Source of the DNA: Osmia lignaria lignaria
Lineage: Eukaryota; Arthropoda; Insecta; Hymenoptera; Megachilidae
DNA length: 64,000 bases
Direction: 5' to 3'
Assembly (NCBI RefSeq): GCF_051020975.1
Contig: NW_027478162.1
Span: forward strand, 14,756,001 to 14,820,000
Shown here: positions 11,307-23,864 of the stretch, one piece after another
Position numbering within the stretch: the stretch's first letter is position 1
Layout of the letters: each line of letters begins with the position of its first letter
Made by a program: the position numbers and the translations under genes
Notes under the pieces: generated by a model
Databases searched by the model: none
What the model was told of the DNA's origin: nothing
The model's input: the letters and a program-made list of their open reading frames with translations, nothing else

Positions 11307-14204
11307 TCACATGCGTAGTTCTCGAGATATATCAAGATATTTAAAAGTTCCGAAGCCGCACCAACATAATAGAGATACAGAAACACCGTGGCCCCTTTCT
11401 TTGAGATAACTCTGCACTATTGCGAGCTGTAAATGCCACTTCCAGCTTAGCTGTGCAGAAGAAGAACAACAAGAAGAAGAAATATCTCGAAATATGTCCG
11501 TCTGGCCCCTTCCCTTGAGATATATCTGCAAATATCTCGGAAACGAAGCGAGCTATGGCAAAATGTTAAGAGACCTTTTTTGTAGAGAATTATGTTTCCT
11601 ACAATTTATGTTCTATGATATTTTTTGATCAGAAGCGTAGTTTTCGAGATATATCGAGATATTTAAAAGTTCCGAAGCCGCACCAACATAATAGAGATAC
11701 AGAAACACCGTGGCCCCTTTCTTTGAGATAACTCTGCACTAGTGAGAGCCGCAAATGCCACTTCCAGCTTAGCTGTGCAGAAGAAGAACAACAAGAAGAA
11801 GAAATATCTCGAAATATGTCCGTCAGGCCCCTTCCCTTGAGATAAATCTGCAAATATCTCGGAAACGAGGCGAGCTATGGCAAAATGTTAAGAGAGCTTT
11901 TTTGTAGAGAATTAAGTTTCCTACTTTTTATGTTCTATGATATTTTTTGATCAGAAGCGTAGTTTTCGAGATATATCGAGATATTTAAAAGTTCCGAAGC
12001 CGCACCAACATAATAGAGATACAGAAACACCGTGGCCCCTTTCTTTGAGATAACTCTGCACTAGTGCGAGCTGCAAATGCCACTTCCAGCTTAGCTGTGC
12101 AGAAGAAGAACAACAAGAAGAAGAAATATCTCGAAATATGTCCGTCAGGCCCCTTCCCTTGAGATAAATCTGCAAATATCTCGGAAACGAAGCGAGCTAT
12201 GGCAAAATGTTAAGATACGTTTTTTGTAGAGAATTATGTTTCCTACAATTTATGTTCTATGATATTTTTTGATCAGAAGCGTAGTTTTCGAGATATATCG
12301 AGATATTTAAAAGTTCCGAAGCCGCACCAACATAATAGAGATACAGAAACACCGTGGCCCCTTTCTTTCAGATAACTCTGCACTAGTGCGAGCCGCAAAT
12401 GCCACTTCCAGCTTAGCTGTGCAGAAGAAGAACAACAAGAAGAAGAAATATCTCGAAATATGTCCGTCAGGCCCCTTCCCTTGAGATAAATCTGCAAATA
12501 TCTCGGAAACGAAGCGAGCTATGGCAAAATGTTAAGAGACCTTTTTTGTAGAGAATTATGTTTCCTACAATTTATGTTCTATGATATTTTTTGATCAGAA
12601 GCGTAGTTTTCGAGATATATCGAGATATTTAAAAGTTCCGAAGCCGCACCAACATAATAGAGATACAGAAACACCGTGGCCCCTTTCTTTGAGATAACTC
12701 TGCACTATTGCGACCTGCAAATGCCACTTCCAGCTCAGCTGTGCAGAAGAAGAACAACAAGAAGAAGAAATATCTCGAAATATGTCCGTCAGGCCCCTTC
12801 CCTTGAGATATATCCGCAAATATCTCGGAAACGAAGCGAGCTATGGCAAAATGTTAAGAGACCTTTTTTGTAGACAATTATGTTTCCTACAATTTATGTT
12901 CTATGATATTTTTTGATCAGAAGCGTAGTTTTCGAGATATATCGAGATATTTAAAAGTTCCGAAGCCGCACCAACATAATAGAGATACAGAAACACCGTG
13001 GCCCCTTTCTTTGAGATAACTCTGCACTAGTGAGAGCCGCAAATGCCACTTCCAGCTTAGCTGTGCAGAAGAAGAACAACAAGAAGAAGAAATATCTCGA
13101 AATATGTCCGTCAGGCCCCTTCCCTTGAGATAAATCTGCAAATATCTCGGAAACGAAGCGAGCTATGGGAAAATGTTAAGAGACCTTTTTTGTAGAGAAT
13201 TAAGTTTCCTACTTTTTATGTTCTATGATATTTTTTGATCAGAAGCGTAGTTTTCGAGATATATCGAGATATTTAAAAGTTCCTAAGCCGCACCAACATA
13301 ATAGAGATACAGAAACACCGTGGCCCCTTTCTTTGAGATAACTCTGCACTAGTGCGAGCTGCAAATGCCACTTCCAGCTTAGCTGTGCAGAAGAAGAACA
13401 ACAAGAAGAAGAAATATCTCGAAATATGTCCGTCAGGCCCCTTCCCTTGAGATAAATCTGCACATATCTCGGAAACGAAGCGAGCTATGGCAAAATGTTA
13501 AGAGACCTTTTTTGTAGAGAATTAAGTTTCCTAGTTTTTATGTTCTATGATATTTTTTGAGCAGAAGCGTAGTTTTCGAGATATATCGAGATATTTAAAA
13601 GTTCCGAAGCCGCACCAACATAATAGAGATACAGAAACACCGTGGCCCCTTTCTTTGAGATAACTCTGCGCTAGTGCGAGCTGCAAATGCCACTTCCAGC
13701 TTAGCTGTGCAGAAGAAGAACAACAAGAAGAAGAAATATCTCGAAATATGTCCGTCAGGCCCCTTCCCTTGAGATAAATCTGCAAATATCTCGGAAACGA
13801 AGCGAGCTATGGCAAAATGTTAAGAGACCTTTTTTGTAGAGAATTAAGTTTCCTACTTTTTATGTTCTATGATATTTTTTGATCAGATGCGTAGTTCTCG
13901 AGATATATCAAGATATTTAAAAGTTCCGAAGCCGCACCAACATAATAGAGATACAGAAACACCGTGGCCCCTTTCTTTGAGATAACTCTGCACTATTGCG
14001 AGCTGGAAATGCCACTTCCAGTTTAGCTGTGCAGAAGAAGAACAACAAGAAGAAGAAATATCTCGAAATATGTCCGTTAGGCCCCTTCCCTTGCGATAAA
14101 TCTGCAAATATCTCGGAAACAAAGCGAGCTATGGCAAAATGTTAAGAGACCTTTTTTGTAGAGAATTAAGTTTCCTACTTTTCATGTTCTATGATATTTT
14201 TTGA
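11307..14204 (+). repeat. 9-monomer higher-order unit (2,898 bp)
   Basis: The order is: A with gatcacatgcg and cgtctggcc (11307); B with agtgagagcc (11629); recombinant B (11951); B with ctttcagataac (12273); D with atatccgc (12595); B with tagacaatta just before and agtgagagcc (12917); B with ttcctaagcc (13239); B with gagcagaagcg and ctctgcgctag (13561); and A with cttgcgataaatc and aaacaaagcg (13883). The same markers return in the same order in the next block, which has one monomer more. Confidence 0.9.
11951..12272 (+). repeat. Recombinant monomer marking a one-monomer deletion
   Basis: The first part equals the monomer at 14849 (gataaatc state at 12164-12166), while its end has taagatacgttttttg and gaattatg, the state of the following monomer at 15171 (T at 12216). 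The sibling block has both 14849 and 15171 in full. This copy therefore looks like the two fused by exchange between 12167 and 12215 with loss of exactly 322 bp. The reverse, an insertion in the other block, would need a less simple event. Confidence 0.85.
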
Positions 14205-17200
14205 TCACATGCGTAGTTCTCGAGATATATCAAGATATTTAAAAGTTCCGAAGCCGCACCAACATAATAGAGATACAGAAACACCGTGGCCCCTTTCTTT
14301 GAGATAACTCTGCACTATTGCGAGCTGTAAATGCCACTTCCAGCTTAGCTGTGCAGAAGAAGAACAACAAGAAGAAGAAATATCTCGAAATATGTCCGTC
14401 TGGCCCCTTCCCTTGAGATATATCTGCAAATATCTCGGAAACGAAGCGAGCTATGGCAAAATGTTAAGAGACCTTTTTTGTAGAGAATTATGTTTCCTAC
14501 AATTTATGTTCTATGATATTTTTTGATCAGAAGCGTAGTTTTCGAGATATATCGAGATATTTAAAAGTTCCGAAGCCGCACCAACATAATAGAGATACAG
14601 AAACACCGTGGCCCCTTTCTTTGAGATAACTCTGCACTAGTGAGAGCCGCAAATGCCACTTCCAGCTTAGCTGTGCAGAAGAAGAACAACAAGAAGAAGA
14701 AATATCTCGAAATATGTCCGTCAGGCCCCTTCCCTTGAGATAAATCTGCAAATATCTCGGAAACGAGGCGAGCTATGGCAAAATGTTAAGAGACCTTTTT
14801 TGTAGAGAATTAAGTTTCCTACTTTTTATGTTCTATGATATTTTTTGATCAGAAGCGTAGTTTTCGAGATATATCGAGATATTTAAAAGTTCCGAAGCCG
14901 CACCAACATAATAGAGATACAGAAACACCGTGGCCCCTTTCTTTGAGATAACTCTGCACTAGTGCGAGCTGCAAATGCCACTTCCAGCTTAGCTGTGCAG
15001 AAGAAGAACAACAAGAAGAAGAAATATCTCGAAATATGTCCGTCAGGCCCCTTCCCTTGAGATAAATCTGCAAATATCTCGGAAACGAAGCGAGCTATGG
15101 CAAAATGTTAAGAGACCTTTTTTGTAGAGAATTAAGTTTCCTACTTTTTATGTTCTATGATATTTTTTGATCAGATGCGTAGTTCTCGAGATATATCAAG
15201 ATATTTAAAAGTTCCGAAGCCGCACCAACATAATAGAGATACAGAAACACCGTGGCCCCTTTCTTTGAGATAACTCTGCACTATTGCGAGCTGCAAATGC
15301 CACTTCCAGCTTAGCTGTGCAGAGGAAGAACAACAAGAAGAAGAAGTATCTCGAAATATGTCCGTCAGGCCCGTTCCTTTGAGCTGAATCTGCAAATATC
15401 TCGGAAACGAAGCGAGCTATGGCAAAATGTTAAGATACGTTTTTTGTAGAGAATTATGTTTCCTACAATTTATGTTCTATGATATTTTTTGATCAGAAGC
15501 GTAGTTTTCGAGATATATCGAGATATTTAAAAGTTCCGAAGCCGCACCAACATAATAGAGATACAGAAACACCGTGGCCCCTTTCTTTCAGATAACTCTG
15601 CACTAGTGCGAGCCGCAAATGCCACTTCCAGCTTAGCTGTGCAGAAGAAGAACAACAAGAAGAAGAAATATCTCGAAATATGTCCGTCAGGCCCCTTCCC
15701 TTGAGATAAATCTGCAAATATCTCGGAAACGAAGCGAGCTATGGCAAAATGTTAAGAGACCTTTTTTGTAGAGAATTATGTTTCCTACAATTTATGTTCT
15801 ATGATATTTTTTGATCAGAAGCGTAGTTTTCGAGATATATCGAGATATTTAAAAGTTCCGAAGCCGCACCAACATAATAGAGATACAGAAACACCGTGGC
15901 CCCTTTCTTTGAGATAACTCTGCACTATTGCGACCTGCAAATGCCACTTCCAGCTCAGCTGTGCAGAAGAAGAACAACAAGAAGAAGAAATATCTCGAAA
16001 TATGTCCGTCAGGCCCCTTCCCTTGAGATATATCCGCAAATATCTCGGAAACGAAGCGAGCTATGGCAAAATGTTAAGAGACCTTTTTTGTAGACAATTA
16101 TGTTTCCTACAATTTATGTTCTATGATATTTTTTGATCAGAAGCGTAGTTTTCGAGATATATCGAGATATTTAAAAGTTCCGAAGCCGCACCAACATAAT
16201 AGAGATACAGAAACACCGTGGCCCCTTTCTTTGAGATAACTCTGCACTAGTGAGAGCCGCAAATGCCACTTCCAGCTTAGCTGTGCAGAAGAAGAACAAC
16301 AAGAAGAAGAAATATCTCGAAATATGTCCGTCAGGCCCCTTCCCTTGAGATAAATCTGCAAATATCTCGGAAACGAAGCGAGCTATGGGAAAATGTTAAG
16401 AGACCTTTTTTGTAGAGAATTAAGTTTCCTACTTTTTATGTTCTATGATATTTTTTGATCAGAAGCGTAGTTTTCGAGATATATCGAGATATTTAAAAGT
16501 TCCTAAGCCGCACCAACATAATAGAGATACAGAAACACCGTGGCCCCTTTCTTTGAGATAACTCTGCACTAGTGCGAGCTGCAAATGCCACTTCCAGCTT
16601 AGCTGTGCAGAAGAAGAACAACAAGAAGAAGAAATATCTCGAAATATGTCCGTCAGGCCCCTTCCCTTGAGATAAATCTGCACATATCTCGGAAACGAAG
16701 CGAGCTATGGCAAAATGTTAAGAGACCTTTTTTGTAGAGAATTAAGTTTCCTAGTTTTTATGTTCTATGATATTTTTTGAGCAGAAGCGTAGTTTTCGAG
16801 ATATATCGAGATATTTAAAAGTTCCGAAGCCGCACCAACATAATAGAGATACAGAAACACCGTGGCCCCTTTCTTTGAGATAACTCTGCGCTAGTGCGAG
16901 CTGCAAATGCCACTTCCAGCTTAGCTGTGCAGAAGAAGAACAACAAGAAGAAGAAATATCTCGAAATATGTCCGTCAGGCCCCTTCCCTTGAGATAAATC
17001 TGCAAATATCTCGGAAACGAAGCGAGCTATGGCAAAATGTTAAGAGACCTTTTTTGTAGAGAATTAAGTTTCCTACTTTTTATGTTCTATGATATTTTTT
17101 GATCAGATGCGTAGTTCTCGAGATATATCAAGATATTTAAAAGTTCCGAAGCCGCACCAACATAATAGAGATACAGAAACACCGTGGCCCCTTTCTTTGA

Positions 17201-17424
17201 GATAACTCTGCACTATTGCGAGCTGGAAATGCCACTTCCAGTTTAGCTGTGCAGAAGAAGAACAACAAGAAGAAGAAATATCTCGAAATATGTCCGTTAG
17301 GCCCCTTCCCTTGCGATAAATCTGCAAATATCTCGGAAACAAAGCGAGCTATGGCAAAATGTTAAGAGACCTTTTTTGTAGAGAATTAAGTTTCCTACTT
17401 TTTATGTTCTATGATATTTTTTGA
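14205..17424 (+). repeat. 10-monomer sibling of the preceding unit (3,220 bp)
   Basis: Monomers at 14205, 14527 and 14849 match 11307, 11629 and 11951 at an offset of 2,898 bp. An extra C monomer sits at 15171. The six from 15493 to 17103 match 12273 to 13883 at an offset of 3,220 bp, sharing rare changes such as ttcctaagcc, ctctgcgctag and tagacaatta. The two blocks are adjacent, so this is a tandem higher-order duplication. Confidence 0.9.
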
Positions 17425-18712
17425 TCAGATGCGTAGTTCTCGAGATATATCAAGATATTTAAAAGTTCCGAAGCCGAACCAACATAATAGAGATACAGAA
17501 ACACCGTGGCCCCTTTCTTTCAGATAACTCTGCACTATTGCGAGCTGCAAAAGCCACTTCCAGCTTAGCTGTGCAGAGGAAGAACAACAAGAAGAAGAAG
17601 TATCTCGAAATATGTCCGTCAGGCCCGTTCCTTTGAGCTGAATCTGCAAATATCTCGGAAACGAAGCGAGCTATGGCAAAATGTTAAGATACGTTTTTTG
17701 TAGAGAATTATGTTTCCTACAATTTATGTTCTATGATATTTTTTGATCAGAAGCGTAGTTTTCGAGATATATCGAGATACTTAAAAGTTCCGAAGCCGCA
17801 CCAACATAATAGAGATACAGAAACACCGTGGCCCCTTTCTTTGAGATAACTCTGCACTAGTGCGAGCCGCAAATGCCACTTCCAGCTTAGCTGTGCAGAA
17901 GAAGAACAACAAGAAGAAGAAATATCTCGAAATATGTCCGTCAGGCCCCTTCCCTTGAGATAAATCTGCAAATATCTCGGAAACGAAGCGAGCTATGGCA
18001 AAATGTTAAGAGACCTTTTTTGTAGAGAATTATGTTTCCTACAATTTATGTTCTATGATATTTTTTGATAAGAAGCGTAGTTTTCGAGATATATCGAGAT
18101 ATTTAAAAGTTCCGAAGCCGCACCAACATAATAGAGATACAGAAACACCGTGGCCCCTTTCTTTGAGATAACTCTGCACTATTGCGAGCTGGAAATGCCA
18201 CTTCCAGTTTAGCTGTGCAGAAGAAGAACAACAAGAAGAAGAAATATCTCGAAATATGTCCGTTAGGCCCCTTCCCTTCAGATATATCTGCAAATATCTC
18301 GGAAACGAAGCGAGCTATGGCAAAATGTTAAGAGACCTTTTTTGTAGAGAAATAAGTTTCCTACTTTTCATGTTCTATGATATTTTTTGATCAGATGCGT
18401 AGTTCTCGAGATATATCAAGATATTTAAAAGTTCCGAAGCCGCACCAACATAATAGAGATACAGAAACACCGTGGCCCCTTTCTTTGAGATAACTCTGCA
18501 CTATTGCGAGCTGTAAATGCCACTTCCAGCTTAGCTGTGCAGAAGAAGATCAACAAGAAGAAGAAATATCTCGAAATATGTCCGTCAGGCCCCTTCCCTT
18601 GAGATATATCTGCAAATATCTCGGAAACGAAGCGAGCTATGGCAAAATGTTAAGAGAGCTTTTTTGTAGAGAATTATGTTTCCTACAATTTATGTTCTAT
18701 GATATTTTTTGA
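17425..18712 (+). repeat. Four monomers of mixed type
   Basis: A C monomer with gaagccgaacc and caaaagcc (17425); a B monomer with gagatactt (17747); a recombinant (18069); and an A monomer with gaagatcaac (18391). No multi-monomer order in this stretch repeats elsewhere, although single markers are shared with 5.2-7.4 kb. Confidence 0.8.
18069..18390 (+). repeat. Recombinant monomer (7121-type left, 10985-type right)
   Basis: The left part has gataagaagcg, otherwise seen only in the monomer at 7121, and B states to 18096. The right part has gcgagctggaaatgcc (first marker at 18188), cagtttagc, cgttaggcc and ccttcagat, as in the monomers at 10663 and 10985. The switch lies between 18097 and 18187. 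Confidence 0.75.
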
Positions 18713-19678
18713 TCAGAAGCGTAGTTTTCGAGATATATCGAGATATTTAAAAGTTCCGAAGCCGCACCAACATAATAGAGATACAGAAACACCGTGGCCC
18801 CTTTCTTTGAGATAACTCTGCACTAGTGCGAGCTGCAAATGCCACTTCCAGCTTAGCTGTGCAGAGGAAGAACAACAAGAAGAAGAAATATCTCGAAATA
18901 TGTCCGTCAGGCCAGTTCCTTTGAGCTGAATCTGCAAATATCTCGGAAACGAAGCGAGCTATGGCAAAATGTTAACAGACGTTTTTTGTAGAGAATTATG
19001 TTTCCTACAATTTATGTTCTATGATATTTTTTGATCAGAAGCGTAGTTTTCGAGATATATCGAGATATTTAAAAGTTCCGAAGCCGCACCAACATAATAG
19101 AGATACAGAAACACCGTGGCCCCTTTCTTTGAGATAACTCTGCACTATTGCGAGCTGCAAATGCCACTTCCAGCTTAGCTGTGCAGAAGAAGAACAACAA
19201 GAAGAAGAAATATCTCGAAATATGCCCGTCAGGCCCCTTCCCTTGAAATATATCTGCAAATATCTCGGAAACGAAGCGAGCTATGGCAAAATGTTAAGAG
19301 ACCGTTTTTGTAGAGAATTAAGTTTCCTACTTTTTATGTTCTATGATATTTTTTGATCAGACGCGTAGTTCTCGAGATATATCGAGATATTTAAAAGTTC
19401 CGAAGCCGCACCAACATAATAGAGATACAGAAACACCGTGGCCCCTTTCTTTGAGATAACTCTGCACTAGTGCGAGCCGCAAATGCCACTTCCAGCTTAG
19501 CTGTGCAGAAGAAGAACAACAAGAAGAAGAAATATCTCGAAATATGTCCGTCAGGCCCCTTCCCTTGAGATAAATATGCAAATATCTCGGAAACGAAGCG
19601 AGCTATGGCAAAATGTTAAGAGACCTTTTTTGTAGAGAATTAAGTTTCCTACTTTTTATGTTCTATGATATTTTTTGA
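18713..19678 (+). repeat. 3-monomer unit, first copy (966 bp)
   Basis: A monomer with a C-sister right part ending gttaacagacg; a B monomer with atatgcccgtcagg and cttgaaatatatc; and an A-like monomer with gatcagacgcg. All three markers recur in order 966 bp later. Confidence 0.85.
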
Positions 19679-20644
19679 GCAGATGCGTAGTTCTCGAGAT
19701 ATATCAAGATATTTAAAAGTTCCGAAGACGCACCAACATAATAGAGATACAGAAACACCGTGGCCCCTTTCTTTGAGATAACTCTGCACTAGTGCGAGCT
19801 GCAAATGCCACTTCCAGCTTAGCTGTGCAGAGGAAGAACAACAAGAAGAAGAAATATCTCGAAATATGTCCGTCAGGCCAGTTCCTTTCAGCTGAATCTG
19901 CAAATATCTCGGAAACGAAGCGAGCTATGGCAAAATGTTAACAGACGTTTTTTGTAGAGAATTATGTTTCCTACAATTTATGTTCTATGATATTTTTTGA
20001 TCAGAAGCGTAGTTTTCGAGATATATCGAGATATTTAAAAGTTCCGAAGCCGCACCAACATAATAGAGATACAGAAACACCGTGGCCCCTTTCTTTGAGA
20101 TAACTCTGCACTATTGCGAGCTGCAAATGCCACTTCCAGCTTAGCTGTGCAGAAGAAGAACAACAAGAAGAAGAAATATCTCGAAATATGCCCGTCAGGC
20201 CCCTTCCCTTGAAATATATCTGCAAATATCTCGGAAACGAAGCGAGCTATGGCAAAATGTTAAGAGACCGTTTTTGTAGAGAATTAAGTTTCCTACTTTT
20301 TATGTTCTATGATATTTTTTGATCAGACGCGTAGTTCTCGAGATATATCAAGATATTTAAAAGTTCCGAAGCCGCACCAACATAATAGAGATACAGAAAC
20401 ACCGTGGCCCCTATCGTTGAGATAACTCTGCACTAGTGCAAGCCGCAAATGCCACTTCCAGCTCAGCTGTGCAGAAGAAGAACAACAAGAAGAAGAAATA
20501 TCTCGAAATATGTCCGTCAGGCCCCTTCCCTTGAGATAAATCTGTAAATGTCTCGGAAACGAAGCGAGCTATGGCAAAATGCTAAGAGACCTTTTTTGTA
20601 GTGAATTAAGTTTCCTACTTTTTATGTTCTATGATATTTTTTGA
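19679..20644 (+). repeat. 3-monomer unit, second copy (966 bp)
   Basis: Repeats the gttaacagacg, atatgcccgtcagg and gatcagacgcg markers in order. The first monomer has a different left part (gagcagatgcg, gaagacgcacc). The third differs in its right part (ctatcgttgag, gcaagccgc, gctcagctg), so the ends of the duplication fall inside these two monomers. Confidence 0.82.
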
Positions 20645-23600
20645 TCAGATGCGTAGTTCTCGAGATATATCAAGATATTTAAAAGTTCCGAAACCGCACC
20701 AACATAATAGAGATACAGAAACACCGTGGCCCCTTTCTTTGAGATAACTCTGCACTATTGCGAGCTGGAAATGCCACTTCCAGCTTAGCTGTGCAGAGGA
20801 GGAACAACAAGAAGAAGAAATATCTCGAAATATGTCCGTCAGGCCAGTTCCTTTGAGCTGAATCTGCAAATATCTCGGAAACGAAGCGATCTATGGCAAA
20901 ATGTTAAGAGACGTTTTTTGTAGAGAATTATGTTTCCTACAATTTATGTTCTATGATATTTTTTGATCAGAAGCGTAGTTTTCGAGATATATCGAGATAT
21001 TTAAAAGTTCCGAAGCCGCACCAACATAATAGGGATACAGAAACACCGTGGCCCCTTTCTTTGAGATAACTCTGCACTAGTGCGAGCCGCAAATGCCACT
21101 TCCAGCTTAGCTGTGCAGAAGAAGAACAACAAGAAGAAGAAATATCTCGAAATATGTCCGTCAGGCCCCTTCCCTTGTGATAAATCTGCAAATATCTCGG
21201 AAACGAAGCGAGCTATGGCAAAATGTTAAGAGACCTTTTTTGTAGAGAATTATGTTTCCTACAATTTATGTTCTATGATATTTTTTGATCAGATGCGTAG
21301 TTCTCGAGATATATCAAGATATTTAAAAGTTCCGAAGCCACACCAACATAATAGAGATACAGAAACACCGTGGCCCCTTTCTTTGAGATAACTCTGCACT
21401 ATTGCGAGCTGTAAATGCCACTTCCAGCTTAGCTGTGCAGAAGAAGAACAACAAGAAGAAGAAATATCTCGAAATATGTCCGTCAGGCCCCTTCCCTTGA
21501 GATAAATCTGCAAATGTCTCGGAAACGAAGCGAGCTATGGCAAAATGTTAAGAGACCTTTTTTGTAGAGAATTAAGTTTCCTACTTTTTATGTTCTATGA
21601 TATTTTTTGATCAGATGCGTAGTTCTCGAGATATATCAAGATATTTAAAAGTTCCGAAGCCGCACCAACATAATAGAGATACAGAAACACCGTGGCCCCT
21701 TTCTTTGAGATAACTCTGCACTATTGCGAGCTGCAAATGCCACTTCCAGCTTAGCTGTGCAGAGGAAGAACAACAAGAAGAAGAAATATCTCGAAATATG
21801 TCCGTCAGGCCCCTTCCCTTGAGATATATCTGCAAATATCTCGGAAACGAAGCGAGCTATGGCAAAATGTTAAGAGACCTTTTTTGTAGAGAATTATGTT
21901 TCCTACAATTTATGTTCTATGATATTTTTTGATCAGAAGCGTAGTTTTCGAGATATATCGAGATATTTAAAAGTTCCGAAGCCGCACCAACATAATAGGG
22001 ATACAGAAACACCGTGGCCCCTTTCTTTGAGATAACTCTGCACTAGTGCGAGCCGCAAATGCCACTTCCAGCTTAGCTGTGCAGAAGAAGAACAATAAGA
22101 AGAAGAAATATCTCGAAATATGTCCGTTAGGCCCCTTCCCTTGAGATAAATCTGCAAATATCTCGGAAACGAAGCGAGCTATGGCAAAATGTTAAGAGAC
22201 CTTTTTTGTAGAGAATTAAGTTTCCTACTTTTTATGTTCTATGATATTTTTTGATCAGAAGCGTAGTTGTCGAGATATATCGAGATATTTAAAAGTTCCG
22301 AAGCCGCACCAACATAATAAAGATACAGAAACACCGTGGCCCCTTTCTTTGAGATAACTCTGCACTAGTGCGAGCCGCAAATGCCACTTCCAGCTTAGCT
22401 GTGCAGAAGAAGAACAACAAGAAGAAGAAATATCTCGAAATATGTCCGTCAGGCCCCTTCCCTTGAGATAAATATGCAAATATCTCGGAAACGAAGCGAG
22501 CTATGGCAAAATGTTAAGAGACCTTTTTTGTAGAGAATTAAGTTTCCTACTTTTTATGTTCTATGACATTTTTTGATCAGATGCGTAGTTCTCGAGATAT
22601 ATCAAGTTATTTAAAAGTTCCGAAGCCGCACCAACATAATAGAGATACAGAAACACCGTGGCCCCTTTCTTTGAGATAACTCTGCACTATTGCGAGCTGC
22701 AAATGCCACTTCCAGCTTAGCTGTGCAGAGGAAGAACAACAAGAAAAAGAAGTATCTCGAAATCTGTCCGTCAGGCCCGTTCCTTTGAGCTGAATCTGCA
22801 AATATCTCGGAAACGAAGCGAGCTATGGCAAAATGTTAAGAGACGTTTTTTGTAGAGAATTATGTTTCCTACAATTTACGTTCTATGATATTTTTCGATC
22901 AGAAGCGTAGTTTTCGAGATATATCGAGATATTTAAAAGTTCCGAAGCCGCACCAACATAATAGAGATACAGAAACACCGTGGCCCCTTTCTTTGAGATA
23001 ACTCTGCACTATTGCGAGCTGCAAATGCCACTTCCAGCTTAGCTGTGCAGAAGAAGAACAACAAGAAGAAGAAATATCTCGAAATATGTCCGTCAGACCC
23101 CTTCCCTTGAGATGAATCTGCAAATATCTCGGAAACGAAGCGAGCTATGGCAAAATGTTAAGAGACCTTTTTTGTAGAGAATAATGTTTCCTACAATTTA
23201 CGTTCTATGATATTTTTTGATCAGAAGCGTAGTTTTCGAGATATATCGAGATATTTAAAAGTTCCGAAGCCGCACCAACATAATAGAGATACAGAAACAC
23301 CGTGGCCCCTTTCTTTGAGATAACTCTGCACTATTGCGACCTGCAAATGCCACTTCCAGCTCAGCTGTGCAGAAGAAGAACAACAAGAAGAAGAAATATC
23401 TCGAAATATGTCCGTCAGGCCCCTTCCCTTGAGATAAATCTGCAAATATCTCGGAAACGAAGCGAGCTATGGCAAAATGTTAAGAGACCTTTTTTGTAGA
23501 GAATTAAGTTTCCTACTTTTTATGTTCTATGATATTTTTTGATCAGATGCGTAGTTCTCGAGATATATCAAGATATTTAAAAGTTCCGAAGCCGCACCAA

Positions 23601-23864
23601 CATAATAGAGATACAGAAACACCGTGGCCCCTTTCTTTGAGATAACTCTGCACTATTGCGAGCTGGAAATGCCACTTCCAGTTTAGCTGTGCAGAAGAAG
23701 AACAACAAGAAGAAGAAATATCTCGAAATATGTCCGTTAGGCCCCTTCCCTTGAGATAAATCTGCAAATATCTCGGAAACGAAGCGAGCTATGGCAAAAT
23801 GTTAAGAGACCTTTTTTGTAGAGAATTAAGTTTCCTACTTTTTATGTTCTATGATATTTTTTGA
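20645..23864 (+). repeat. Ten monomers without clear higher-order order
   Basis: Left halves run A, B, A, A, B, B-like, A, B, B, A. Private markers include gttgtcgag and aatataaagat-like changes at 22255, atcaagttattt at 22577 and tttttcgatcag at 22899. The last three (22899, 23221, 23543) recall the S-D-A order at 4223-5188 but without the S markers in the left and middle parts. No gene is seen. Confidence 0.75.
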
